The notes under the pieces were generated by a model that searched no databases, was not told where the DNA came from, and worked only from the letters and a program-made list of their open reading frames with translations. Position numbers and translations under genes: made by a program. From the NCBI GenBank assembly GCA_963848115.1, contig CAWKCP010000028.1:62001-126000 (forward strand): 64,000 bases of DNA. The letters run 5' to 3'. This DNA is from JAWKOK01 sp963848115 (GTDB taxonomy: Bacteria; Chloroflexota; Anaerolineae; Caldilineales; Caldilineaceae). Shown here in pieces: positions 16,459 to 25,077 of this stretch (its first letter is position 1; every line of letters begins with the position of its first letter).

Positions 16459-17493
16459 GTGGAATCTTCTAATTTACAGGCCTTCATTGGTCTGTGGCTG
16501 CCCAAGCTTGAGGCACAAATGCGCTTGGAACTGGACAATGGTGAATCAGCCCTGGATGGCTACTATGGCATGCTTCGCTATCATATGGGGTGGGCAGATG
16601 CGGATTTCCGCGCCAAGGATTATCCGGCCGGCAAGCGTTTACGCCCGATGTTCTGTCTCCTGGCCTGCGCTGAGGTCGGCGGTGATCCCAATGATGCCAT
16701 CCCGGCCGCTGCAGCGATTGAACTCCTGCACAACTTCTCGCTGATCCATGACGACGTAGAGGATGGCGACGAAGTGCGCCGTCACCGGGCAACGGTGTGG
16801 GCGTTATGGGGCGTGCCTCAGGCCATCAATGCGGGCGACGGCATGTTCTCTATTGCCTTTGCTGCACTTCAACGAATGTACCCACGGGGTGTCGACGCTC
16901 GGCTGACGTTGGAGTCCCTGCAGATTTTTACCGATACCTGTACTGCGCTCACCGAAGGTCAGTTCCTGGATATTGGCTTCGAGCAACGCGATGATGTCAC
17001 GGTTGATGAATATCTGCGGATGATCGACGGCAAGACCGCTGCCCTCATCGGCGCCGGCATTTCGATCGGCACGATCATCGGGGGCGGCACGCCGGCACAG
17101 CAAGAATCGTTAGGGCATTTCGGTCGGTCATTGGGATTGGCTTTTCAGATCCAGGATGACATTTTGGGGGTTTGGGGCGATCCGGCGGTGACCGGGAAGG
17201 CAGCGGGGAACGATATTTTGCGTCAGAAGAAGAGTCTGCCGTTACTCTATGCGTTGAACCATGATGGTGTGGGACCTCGGCTCAGAGCACTATTGGCCGA
17301 TGATTTCGGCGCGCCGCAGGTACCTCAGGCGATGCAATTGCTGGATGAAGCCGGCGCAAGAGAATACGCTGAAGCACAGATGTTCGCTCATCATGAATCG
17401 GGCGTCGCTGCGGTCGGAGATGCCCTTGGCGACCGGGCTGCAACGTCGGCGCTTCGGGCACTGGCTGACAGTCTGCTCAACCGCACGGCGTAG
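16459..17493 (+). CDS. Polyprenyl diphosphate synthase (GGPP synthase-like)
   Basis: This is a 344-residue trans-prenyltransferase condensing isopentenyl diphosphate onto allylic primers. GTG 16459 is chosen for the GGGGG ribosome site eight bases upstream; an in-frame TTG at 16426 has none. The first aspartate-rich motif is LIHDDVEDGDEVRRH (DDxxD, residues ~95-110) and the second is FQIQDDILGVWGD (~228-240), with GKRLRPMFCLLAC before the first. Chain length cannot be fixed from sequence, but the residues before the first motif (LLHNFSL) are those of short-chain C15-C20 enzymes. Paired with fni, it supplies precursors for carotenoids, quinones or lipid carriers. Confidence 0.92.
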   Translation: MESSNLQAFIGLWLPKLEAQMRLELDNGESALDGYYGMLRYHMGWADADFRAKDYPAGKRLRPMFCLLACAEVGGDPNDAIPAAAAIELLHNFSLIHDDVEDGDEVRRHRATVWALWGVPQAINAGDGMFSIAFAALQRMYPRGVDARLTLESLQIFTDTCTALTEGQFLDIGFEQRDDVTVDEYLRMIDGKTAALIGAGISIGTIIGGGTPAQQESLGHFGRSLGLAFQIQDDILGVWGDPAVTGKAAGNDILRQKKSLPLLYALNHDGVGPRLRALLADDFGAPQVPQAMQLLDEAGAREYAEAQMFAHHESGVAAVGDALGDRAATSALRALADSLLNRTA

Positions 17494-17503
17494 GGTTCGC
17501 CGT

Positions 17504-17583
17504 AGGGTGAGGGGGTGAAAGGGTGAAGGGGGATCTATTATGAGAAACGTCTTCACCCCCTCACCTTGTCACCCCCTCACCTT
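17504..17583. repeat. GTGAGGGGG inverted repeat
   Basis: A G-rich block with GGTGAGGGGGTGA units (17505-17532) faces a C-rich complement (17551-17583) across ~18 bases. It lies between convergent genes, and its right end supplies the last codons and the TGA of the DUF3037 gene. Confidence 0.75.
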
Positions 17584-17964
17584 ATCACCTCTTCTCCGCA
17601 CCATTGTCTCCATCAAATGCTCTAGCGTTACGCTCGGCTCTTCACACGTTCCGCAATGGACGGGAGAGGCCTGAATGATCGTCGAGTGAGGGGCGACGAG
17701 CCAATGGAAAGCGTCAGCCTGGCCCATCTCTCCAACCGGTCCAGCCCCTGCACAGAGACGCGGAATGCTGTCGACGTGCCGGCGTACCTCGTCCACATCC
17801 AACTCCGGTGCAATGGCCCTCAGGTGTTCCTCGTTGACTTCAACCAGCGCCCCGAGGAACCGATGCGTCCGGCAGAAGAGCACAACGCCTACGTTGATGT
17901 ATTCGCCGCGATCGACTCTGGGCACCAGCCGAATGAGCGCATAATCATATGAGGTTGTGGGCAT
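17569..17964 (-). CDS. DUF3037 protein, partner of HipA-like kinase
   Basis: This is a 131-residue protein from ATG 17964, which follows GAGGAGG. It belongs to DUF3037, recognised from SYDYALIRLVPRVDRGEYINVGVVLFCR at its N-terminus. Such genes almost always sit beside a HipA-like kinase gene; here the start lies inside the last 20 bases of that gene, so translation is coupled. Function is not established; a regulator or substrate of the kinase is likely. The extreme C-terminus (GDKVRG) and the stop codon come from a GTGAGGGGG-type repeat. Confidence 0.85.
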   Translation of the reverse strand: MPTTSYDYALIRLVPRVDRGEYINVGVVLFCRTHRFLGALVEVNEEHLRAIAPELDVDEVRRHVDSIPRLCAGAGPVGEMGQADAFHWLVAPHSTIIQASPVHCGTCEEPSVTLEHLMETMVRRRGDKVRG

Positions 17965-18730
17965 TGACGGCCTCCTCAACGAAGTGGTCGGCTGCATCCC
18001 GACGGGCCGCCAGGTAGTCGACGTAGGCTGCGCGGTTGGCATCGGGGCCGGGAAATTGGTCTTCTTCCAGCAGCCAGACATCCGGCACGGTTTCGACGAT
18101 TGCCGTCAGTAGTTCATCCGTCAATAAAGGACGCAGGCGTTCGTCGGATTCCCGCAATCGGCCGGCCAAACTCAGCAATGTGTGCTGTTTGGTAAAACTG
18201 AATGGACTGCGGCTGCGCTCAAGATAGTCTCCCCAGTCGTGGTGGAAGTAGAGCGACGCACCGTGATCGATCAGCCAAAGATCGTCCTCCCAGATCAACA
18301 TATTGGCGTTGCGTGCCGTGCGGTCGACGTTGGTGATGTAGGCATCGAACCAGACGATGTCCGATGCCAGGTCTGCCGGCAGCGACGGTTTCACCAAGGG
18401 ATTGTACGCCAGTGCGCTGGGGAGATAGCGCATACCGAGATTGAGGCCAATGCTGGCCTGTAGAAGATCCTGGATCTCGGGGTCCGGCTCAGAGCGCCCA
18501 AGCTGACCATCCATCTCCATAAAGACCAGCTCCGGGGTTTGAAAGCCCAGGGACTGAGCTATCTGGCCGCCGATGAGTTCGGCGATCAGCGCCTTTGGCC
18601 CTTGGCCCGCACCGACAAATTTCATGACATAGAGCTCGCCGTCATCGGCCTCGACGACTGCGGGCAGGGAGCCGCCTTCGCGCAGCGGCGTGACGTAACG
18701 GGTTGCTTGGACCGCTCGGAGTCTGTTCAT
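17945..18730 (-). CDS. HipA-like Ser/Thr kinase
   Basis: This is a 261-residue kinase-fold protein related to the C-terminal domain of HipA. ATG 18730 is the chosen start (MNRLRAVQATRYVTPLREG). Visible kinase elements are YVMKFVGAGQGPKALIAELIGG (ATP lysine and following helix, residues ~34-55), the catalytic loop TNVDRTARNANML (D and N, ~130-142) and LIDHGASLYF (DFG-equivalent DHG, ~150). It lacks the N-terminal HipA subdomain and no HipB-type repressor is present; DUF3037 takes the downstream position. It may phosphorylate a translation factor or regulate the partner. Confidence 0.85.
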   Translation of the reverse strand: MNRLRAVQATRYVTPLREGGSLPAVVEADDGELYVMKFVGAGQGPKALIAELIGGQIAQSLGFQTPELVFMEMDGQLGRSEPDPEIQDLLQASIGLNLGMRYLPSALAYNPLVKPSLPADLASDIVWFDAYITNVDRTARNANMLIWEDDLWLIDHGASLYFHHDWGDYLERSRSPFSFTKQHTLLSLAGRLRESDERLRPLLTDELLTAIVETVPDVWLLEEDQFPGPDANRAAYVDYLAARRDAADHFVEEAVNAHNLI

Positions 18731-18893
18731 AAATGGTCTGATCGTCCTCAGCTTCCGGGAAATGACACTCGAACGCACTTGGCGTGTGTCGAGCATCCAT
18801 GGTAAACGCAAGTTCGTTGGTGGTCAACCAGACGGAAGTACATGACATCAATTCTTGCATTGGGTTCATGTTTTGGCCCAAACTAGTGGTGCG

Positions 18894-19130
18894 ATGAGTC
18901 TGGGCGTGCTCCGCCGCTGGCGGAGGCTCGGTCTCGGCGCCGCTTTGCTCCAGCACGCTTTCGGCGAAATGTTTCGACTGGGTAAGTTGGGAGTCTCCCT
19001 CGGCGTCGACGCCGAGAACATTACCGGGGCCACGCGACTCTATGAGCGTGTGGGCATGGTCATCGATCAGCAACGGGTTGTCTATGAGTTAGAACTGCGT
19101 CCAGGCGTTGATCTCACCAACGCGGGGTGA
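18894..19130 (+). pseudogene. GNAT acetyltransferase C-terminal remnant
   Basis: Seventy-eight codons encode only the acetyl-CoA-binding and C-terminal part of a GNAT enzyme: SLGVLRRWRRLGLGAALLQHAF (the R/QxxGxG/A loop reads RRLGLG) and VDAENITGATRLYERVGM. The N-terminal strands and first motif are absent and no matching sequence is found upstream, where the HipA-like gene begins divergently. Probably a truncated remnant. Confidence 0.7.
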
Positions 19131-19153
19131 GCCTATGAATTGTAGCGACAATC

Positions 19154-20260
19154 CTATCGAAGTTGCTGAACCGCCGCCTCGCGCAGCCGATCCGGGTCGA
19201 TGCGGGCGTTGTCCGCATCGGCGAGGCGTATGTAGCCGTCGACAATGGGCAGCGGTTCGGCCAGAAGGTCTTCCTTGAGTTTGAGGAAGAACGAAAGCTC
19301 AGACGGGTGGTCGATGCCAGGCTTGGCCGCGCAGATCGCGGCACGGGCCGCACCAATGCTGCTGCCTGCATTCGAACCGATCATCACGCCCTTGCCTGCA
19401 CCTGCGGCAAGCTGGAGCATGGCTGATGATTCGCTGTAACCGGTGCGCGGCGTCTTGATGTTGAGGATGTCGAACGTGTCCAGGGCCAGCTCACGCCGCA
19501 GGTCTCGCAGCGTGAAACAACTGTCGTCGCCGATGATCGGCATGGCATGAGCGCTCTGCAGCGCCCCCCGCTCACGCACTAGCTCCACAGGCAGTGGCTC
19601 CTCGCAGTAGAGCAAGCCCATCTCTCGCAGTTGGATCAGCCGTTCGGTCGCATCCTCCGCCCGGAAACACTCGTTGGCGTCGGCATAGAAGCGCATGTCG
19701 TCCGGCAGCGCTGCCTGCAGGGTTTTGATGCGTACGATGTCGGCCTGCCAATCCCGGCCGACCTTCACCTTCAGCACGCGAACGCCCTGGGCGTAGACAC
19801 GGTCCGCCTCGGCCAGCACCGTGTCGAGATCGCCGATCCCCAGAATGTAGCTGACCGGCACCCGGGCCTGGCTCGCCCCGATCTGTGTTGAAAGCGAAAC
19901 CCCGTTGTGCTGCGCGACTGCCGCGTGCAGCGCCATGTCGATGGCGCCTTTGGCCGTGTAGTTGTACTTGATTTCTTGCAGCCGTTGCATGGCAACAGTC
20001 GGCCGTTCGCCTACCGTTCTCGGCTTCAGCTCCTGCTCAATGACACCGACGATGCTTTGCGCCGTCTCGCCGTAGATGGTCGGACGCGGTGGCGCTTCTG
20101 CCACACCGCTGCTGCCATCGGCCAGTAAGACTTCGACGAGGACATGGCGAAGCTCGCTCAGGCTGCTGCTCTGACCCCAGCGCAATGTGCCGTACATGGG
20201 CAGTCGAAAGACTGTCGTATTGATGGCGGCAATTGACGGGAGCAGGTCTTCAGGTTGCAT
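19154..20260 (-). CDS. Enolase-superfamily dipeptide epimerase / cycloisomerase
   Basis: This is a 368-residue member of the muconate-lactonising/dipeptide-epimerase branch of the enolase superfamily, from ATG 20260. The capping domain is followed by the barrel motifs RVLKVKVG (KxK, residues ~163-170), FYADANECF and CEEPLP (metal Asp and Glu), then IIGDDSCF and, in the last third, DILNIKTPRTGYSES with the general-base lysine of the KxK-K pair. This set is what L-Ala-D/L-Glu epimerases carry, so peptidoglycan peptide recycling is plausible; other N-acyl amino acid substrates remain possible. It starts two bases after the stop of the P-loop gene and belongs to the same operon. Confidence 0.85.
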   Translation of the reverse strand: MQPEDLLPSIAAINTTVFRLPMYGTLRWGQSSSLSELRHVLVEVLLADGSSGVAEAPPRPTIYGETAQSIVGVIEQELKPRTVGERPTVAMQRLQEIKYNYTAKGAIDMALHAAVAQHNGVSLSTQIGASQARVPVSYILGIGDLDTVLAEADRVYAQGVRVLKVKVGRDWQADIVRIKTLQAALPDDMRFYADANECFRAEDATERLIQLREMGLLYCEEPLPVELVRERGALQSAHAMPIIGDDSCFTLRDLRRELALDTFDILNIKTPRTGYSESSAMLQLAAGAGKGVMIGSNAGSSIGAARAAICAAKPGIDHPSELSFFLKLKEDLLAEPLPIVDGYIRLADADNARIDPDRLREAAVQQLR

Positions 20261-20261
20261 C

Positions 20262-21090
20262 TCAGATGTCCAGCTTTTCGCTGATGCGGATCGCTGCGTC
20301 TTGCGGCGAACGCACTGTGGTGTCGACTTCCACAGAGCGGAAGGGGGCAAGCGCCGCAACCGCTGCACGCGTTGCCGCCGGATCGTAGTTGCGACGTTCC
20401 TCGATCACGATGCGCAGCTTGGCAGCCAGGTCGTTTGCGCTCACACCCTGTCGGTTCACCAAGGCCAATAAACGTGCTTCATCTGCTGAACTGAAGACCT
20501 TGCTTGCTTCGTCCAAACCCAGATCGGTGAAGCTTGTCAGTTCGCCAATCAGACGTCCCCTGGCCGAGCGATTCAAGCTCGATCTGATCGAAAGCATCGT
20601 TGCGGCCGAGCAGCCGTTGCACCCGCACCACGTCCGGCGCAATCAGCACGACGAAGCGGGCCAGCGGCAGCGCTTCGATGGCATATTTGACTTCGTTGAC
20701 CCCGCGTAGACCGTCGAAAAGGATCAGGCCGGGATGTTTCTCGGGATCGATGGAGGTCCCTGCCAGGGCATGGGCCATGCCGCCGGGGTTCGCCTCTCGA
20801 TAGCGCCGTGTGTAGTCAAATCGCCGGCTACGGTCGGTGACCGGGGATATTGGCTCGCCGGCCGCGAGCTGCATGGGCGCAATAATCATATGATCGGTCA
20901 GCGTGCGCCGATTGGGCAGTAGTGTGAACTCGAAGATCTCTGCCAGGGCATTGAGCGTGGTCGATTTGCCGACTCCGGTCACGCCGATCAGAATTGTCAA
21001 TGGCAGATCGGCGATGCTGTACCAATCGGCAGGGCGTTGTGCGCCGGAACCGATGCCCGGCGCAAATTCAGAAAAGGTCTCGTCTGTCAC
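20262..21090 (-). pseudogene. P-loop NTPase/kinase-like gene with one-base frameshift
   Basis: From ATG 21090 the protein has a P-loop GVTGVGKSTT near residue 37, and LILFDGLRGVNEVKYAIEALPLARFVVLIAP as the central Walker B-like strand. After ~180 residues the frame is lost at a GGGG run (CCCC at 20557-20560 on the plus strand): removing one G joins QG to RLIGELTSFTDLGLDEASKVF and continues to residue ~275, ending at 20262. The restored protein looks complete, so either one base was gained recently or the sequence has an error in the homopolymer. It may be a kinase or nucleotide-dependent regulator of the adjacent epimerase; family not recognised. Confidence 0.7.
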
Positions 21091-21150
21091 AGATTGCTTT
21101 GTCCTTGCTGTCTATTTTCCTGCTGTCCATTTCACCTGCGGCGACTTTGC

Positions 21151-21735
21151 TCAGTCCATACCGAGTGTCGGCGGGATCAGTGCGCTGTCGATGACATGGA
21201 TGACGCCGTTGGGTGTTTCGATCTCTGCTGAGACGACGCCTACGCCATTGATCGTCAGTGTCTCACCCTCCATCGAGAAGGTCAGGTCGTCGCCCAGTAG
21301 GGACGTCGCTGTCTCCATGTCTGCAATGTCTTCAGCCGTGAGGGCTCCTTCGACAACATGGTAGAGCAGCAGATCGAAGAGTAGATCGGCGTCGTCCGTG
21401 ATCTCTGAATCGAGCCCATCAAACGCTGCATTGGTGGGCGCAAAGAGTGTATAGGGCCCTTCGCTGCTCAGTTTGTCAACCAGGTCGGCTTCGACGATGG
21501 CCTGAGAGAGCGTCGACAGATCGTCCATCGTCGCCACGCGCTCAACGATGGTGGCGGCGTCCGCTGGAGCGGGCGTCGGTGTTTCGGTGGCCGCAACAGG
21601 GGTATCGGTCACAGGGACCGCCGTTGCTGTAGGCGGCACGAGTGTCGGCGGTGCAGGGGTGGGCGTCTCACGGCAGGCGGCCAGCAATAGCAGCAGTCCG
21701 ACAAGAGTGGCAAAAAATGGAGTAGAGCGTTTCAT
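21151..21735 (-). CDS. Fasciclin-domain lipoprotein
   Basis: This is a 194-residue protein from ATG 21735 with AAGGAGACAGG upstream. A signal peptide ends in the lipobox LLAAC (Cys21), followed by a Thr/Pro/Ala-rich linker of ~50 residues and a single fasciclin (FAS1) domain: TLSQAIVEADLVDKL, GPYTLFAPTNAAFDGL, LLLYHVVEGAL, and the C-terminal NGVIHVIDSALIPP. These domains mediate cell-surface adhesion or binding. It would be anchored in the membrane and exposed outside. It is followed 60 bp later by the P-loop gene. Confidence 0.92.
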   Translation of the reverse strand: MKRSTPFFATLVGLLLLLAACRETPTPAPPTLVPPTATAVPVTDTPVAATETPTPAPADAATIVERVATMDDLSTLSQAIVEADLVDKLSSEGPYTLFAPTNAAFDGLDSEITDDADLLFDLLLYHVVEGALTAEDIADMETATSLLGDDLTFSMEGETLTINGVGVVSAEIETPNGVIHVIDSALIPPTLGMD

Positions 21736-22122
21736 GTCCTGTCTCCTTGGCAAAACAGATCGAAATCGCACCGAATTGCCTCGATTATACGCTTGTTCGG
21801 TCATGGGTGACAAGCGATTGTCAAGCGGATAGTAATTCTATCAATGGCGTTGCGTGATGGCTTCGACTAGGACTTGACATCGTCGGCTGGTATCAATCTG
21901 CATTGCCTGGTCATCGATGTACCCTGGAAAGGTCGCCTGTTTCAGGATCTACTTGGACGCGCCAGAGGCTTTCGAATCTCTAGGAACGTGCACTCATGCT
22001 GTGGTAGAATGCGAACAGATGTATGGTGTTGAGTTCAAGGAATTTGAGCTTGTCGCCTGGGTGCTCCAGGGTATGAATTCCATCCCACTAAGAGCACGGC
22101 GTGAAGAAATCGTGAAACGAGC
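21736..22122. promoter_or_regulatory. Divergent upstream region
   Basis: These 387 bases separate the fasciclin gene from the plus-strand membrane genes. A TTGACA at 21874-21879 is visible without a clear -10, and GGTAGAATG near 22003 resembles a -10 box. No gene is supported; open frames entering from the right lack a start context. Confidence 0.35.
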
Positions 22123-22932
22123 ATGGAAGAGTTGCAGGACACGCTTCAACAGTTCTTGGAGAGTTTCAATCCGAATCAGTTTCCCTCGGTTGCGCGTATT
22201 GTTCAATCGATGGATCCGGTTGCCTGGACTCTGGTATTCTTGCTGGCCGGCGCAGTCGTACTGGGCGTCTTCTTTAGCCTGAGCACGCGGCGGTCCTACT
22301 TGCAGACGGAAGAAGTCGAATCGACGCCCGATGTGACGCTGGCCAAGCTGAAACAGGATCCGACCCAGCTGCCGCCGTTGTCCATCGTCAGTCGTCTGGG
22401 TGCTGAGGCCACATTGGAGTTGCTGGAATACGGCGATCAGGTGCCGACGAATGAGTGGCGCTATCGATGGGGTGCGGTGCGCGAGCAACTGCTCTATCTT
22501 CTGGGCAAGCAAAATGCATTCGGTCCAACCTATGCCTTGGCAAGGTACTATCGGAGTGAGGACAGCCACGAGCCGGATACGTTGCGTATTCGGCGAACGG
22601 CGTTGATTCATAAACTGGGCGTGCTCTGCTATCTGGACCCGGATGCAAACGACAACCCGGCGACATTGCGTGTGCGCTATCATCCGGCAGAGGTCCAGGG
22701 TGATCTCGGGTTTGATGGCGAGTCCCTCTGGTTGTTGCCGGATGAACCCGCCCCGACGCCGGTGGGTCCATTGGTTGAGTTGGATCCGGTGGAATTCCGC
22801 ACCTTGCAGGATGCGGAGATCCAAGTTCATATTCGTCGCTCGCCGACTGTCGGCGGCGGCTTTCGAATGCACCTGGTCAAGCGCCGCAAGATGTGGGTTG
22901 TGGTGGATGAACAGGTCGATTGGGTTGGCTAA
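22123..22932 (+). CDS. Single-pass membrane protein upstream of HTH regulator
   Basis: This is a 269-residue protein of unknown family. A short acidic N-terminus is followed by one membrane helix at residues ~33-54 (AWTLVFLLAGAVVLGVFF) and a soluble domain of ~210 residues rich in aromatic and charged positions. Its stop codon directly abuts the ATG of the next gene (TAAATG), so the two proteins are made together and probably interact. The arrangement suggests an accessory or input subunit for the membrane-tethered regulator. Confidence 0.7.
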   Translation: MEELQDTLQQFLESFNPNQFPSVARIVQSMDPVAWTLVFLLAGAVVLGVFFSLSTRRSYLQTEEVESTPDVTLAKLKQDPTQLPPLSIVSRLGAEATLELLEYGDQVPTNEWRYRWGAVREQLLYLLGKQNAFGPTYALARYYRSEDSHEPDTLRIRRTALIHKLGVLCYLDPDANDNPATLRVRYHPAEVQGDLGFDGESLWLLPDEPAPTPVGPLVELDPVEFRTLQDAEIQVHIRRSPTVGGGFRMHLVKRRKMWVVVDEQVDWVG

Positions 22933-25017
22933 ATGAATGAGCTCGCTTTGAGCATCACCGACCTGCTGGTCTTTGCCAACAAGACCATGGCGTCGATCTT
23001 GGTGATTCTTGCTTTTTCGCTGTTGGCATATACCTTTGTCTATAATTTTCGGTCGTGGATTGCACGGGCGTTCGCGCTCTTGTTGGCCTGCGTCATGGTC
23101 ACCTATGCCGGTGATGTCGCGTTGAGCCGGGTGATCAGCGCAGAGTCTGCCAATCGCTGGCTCCGCTTCCAGTGGCTGGGCATCGCCATGATGCCGGCCG
23201 CCTACTATCTCTTTTCATTGGCTGTGTTGCGCACCACCAATTACCGACTGAGGCTGCGTCGCTGGGTTGGGTTGGCTGCACTCATTTTGTCGATTTTGAG
23301 CGCTGCGAGCGCAGTGGTAGGCGACCAGATCGTAGGCGACCTGGTCTATGTACCGCCGCTGAGCTATCTAGAGGCCGGGCCTTATTTCTGGCTCTTTGTC
23401 GTCTTCTTCTCATTGACATCGCTACTGGCCTTTCGCAATGTCTGGAAGGCCCGGCAACGCTGCATCACCGAGGTGAGCCGGCGACGCATGAGCTATATTC
23501 TGATTGGCTTCGTCGGGCCTGGGCTGGGCGCGTTTCCCTATCTGATCACGCTGAGCCGGTTCAGCGTCGACGCAGATGCCGGCGCCTGGATTCTAATGTT
23601 GTCCCTGTTGGTCAACATGGCCGTGGCGGGTATGCTCATTTTGATGAGCTATACGGTGGCCTACTTCGGCGTGCTTACGCCCGACCGGGTGGTGCGCTAT
23701 CGGCTCATTCGTTTCTTCATGCGCGGCCCGGTTGTGGCCATTCTGGTGATCTTGGCCGTCCAGACTGTGCCGACGGTGGAACAGATCTTCAGATTGCCGC
23801 GCGATATCGCTCTCTACAGCGTCATCACCGCTGTCATCGTCTGTAGCCAGCTTCTACTCAGCGTGACCAAGACATTTGTGGACCGCTTGGTCTATCGCGA
23901 GGACCGGACTGAGATCGCATGGCTGCGTGAACTGGATCGCCGATTGCTGGCCACTACGGATGTGCGCCAGTTTTTGCAGAACAGTGTGGCTGCACTCTGC
24001 GAACTGCTTCAGGTTCCGTCCGGATTTGTGGCTGCCGTCGTCGGTCCCGATCTGATCCTAGAGGCGGTCGTCGGCCCCGAAGGTGTTCGCGATGAGGTCA
24101 AGGAGTCTCCAGGCTGGACGAACGCACTGAATCAGGCGCTGCGCCAGTCCGATCCTTGGCAGCCTGTCTACCATGAAGATTTCTGGATCTGGCCATTGCT
24201 TGAACCTGCTGCGAGCGCAGATGAGCGGCGCCTGCTCGGCATGCTGGGCGTAAAGGCGCGAACCAAGACGCCCATGTTGACTAAGGACGAGACCGACGCG
24301 TTGGAGACCATGATCGATCGTATCGCGCGTGCCCTCACGGATCGCCGCCTGCAGCAGGGGGTTTTCGCTTCACTGCGGCGTATCATTCCCGATATTGATC
24401 GTATTCAACAACTGCGTGGAATCGTCCCCTACACCGGTGTGGACAGCGACGAAACGCCGACTGATGCGCTGCTCAATCCAAGCCCGATCCACAGCCCCGA
24501 GTTTGAGGCATGGGTGAAGGATGCGCTGAGCCATTACTGGGGCGGACCGAAGTTGACCCGTAGCCCGCTGGTCCAGCTGCGCCTGGTCAATGAAACGCTG
24601 GAGAATGCCGAGGACGATCCGACCAAGGCGCTGCGTCTGGTGCTGGGCAATGCGGTTGAGCGTCTGCGCCCCGATGGCAAGCCCAACCTGAGCGCGCCGG
24701 AGTGGTTGCTCTACAATATCCTTGAGATGCGGTTTATTCAAGGCCGCAAGGTCCGCGAGATCGCCGATCGGCTGGCAATGAGCGAAAGTGATCTTTATCG
24801 TAAACAGCGTATTGCCATCGGTCAGGTCGCACGCGTGCTGTCCGAGATGGAGCAGGACAATACCATCGAGCGCAACACTAGCGACATCATGGATGGAAGT
24901 GCAAACGGTGATGCCGACACGCTGTCAGCCGACTTCGAACCGAATGCGAGTCTGCTCTCAGATGATTCCGGCGCCGATGACGCCGAGCTTGAGAGCATGC
25001 TCGTAAAAGATCAATGA
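22933..25017 (+). CDS. Polytopic membrane sensor with GAF-like and HTH domains
   Basis: This is a 694-residue protein. Residues ~10-320 contain about eight to nine hydrophobic helices, like the 7TM sensor regions of histidine kinases. Residues ~330-480 resemble a GAF-type domain (LREIDRRLLATTDVRQFLQNSVAALCELLQ-like start, but no kinase core follows). Residues ~560-640 carry a helical segment ending in a helix-turn-helix, VREIADRLAMSESDLYRKQR, reminiscent of response-regulator or sigma-like HTHs. The last 50 residues are acidic and disordered. There is no kinase, GGDEF or phosphatase motif. It therefore looks like a one-component, membrane-tethered transcription factor. It follows its partner without a gap and precedes ftsK. 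Confidence 0.7.
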   Translation: MNELALSITDLLVFANKTMASILVILAFSLLAYTFVYNFRSWIARAFALLLACVMVTYAGDVALSRVISAESANRWLRFQWLGIAMMPAAYYLFSLAVLRTTNYRLRLRRWVGLAALILSILSAASAVVGDQIVGDLVYVPPLSYLEAGPYFWLFVVFFSLTSLLAFRNVWKARQRCITEVSRRRMSYILIGFVGPGLGAFPYLITLSRFSVDADAGAWILMLSLLVNMAVAGMLILMSYTVAYFGVLTPDRVVRYRLIRFFMRGPVVAILVILAVQTVPTVEQIFRLPRDIALYSVITAVIVCSQLLLSVTKTFVDRLVYREDRTEIAWLRELDRRLLATTDVRQFLQNSVAALCELLQVPSGFVAAVVGPDLILEAVVGPEGVRDEVKESPGWTNALNQALRQSDPWQPVYHEDFWIWPLLEPAASADERRLLGMLGVKARTKTPMLTKDETDALETMIDRIARALTDRRLQQGVFASLRRIIPDIDRIQQLRGIVPYTGVDSDETPTDALLNPSPIHSPEFEAWVKDALSHYWGGPKLTRSPLVQLRLVNETLENAEDDPTKALRLVLGNAVERLRPDGKPNLSAPEWLLYNILEMRFIQGRKVREIADRLAMSESDLYRKQRIAIGQVARVLSEMEQDNTIERNTSDIMDGSANGDADTLSADFEPNASLLSDDSGADDAELESMLVKDQ

Positions 25018-25077
25018 GTTGATTCGAAACGACTCAACCAAAGCCAACTCTGATCAAGTACTCTGAACTCACTACCT

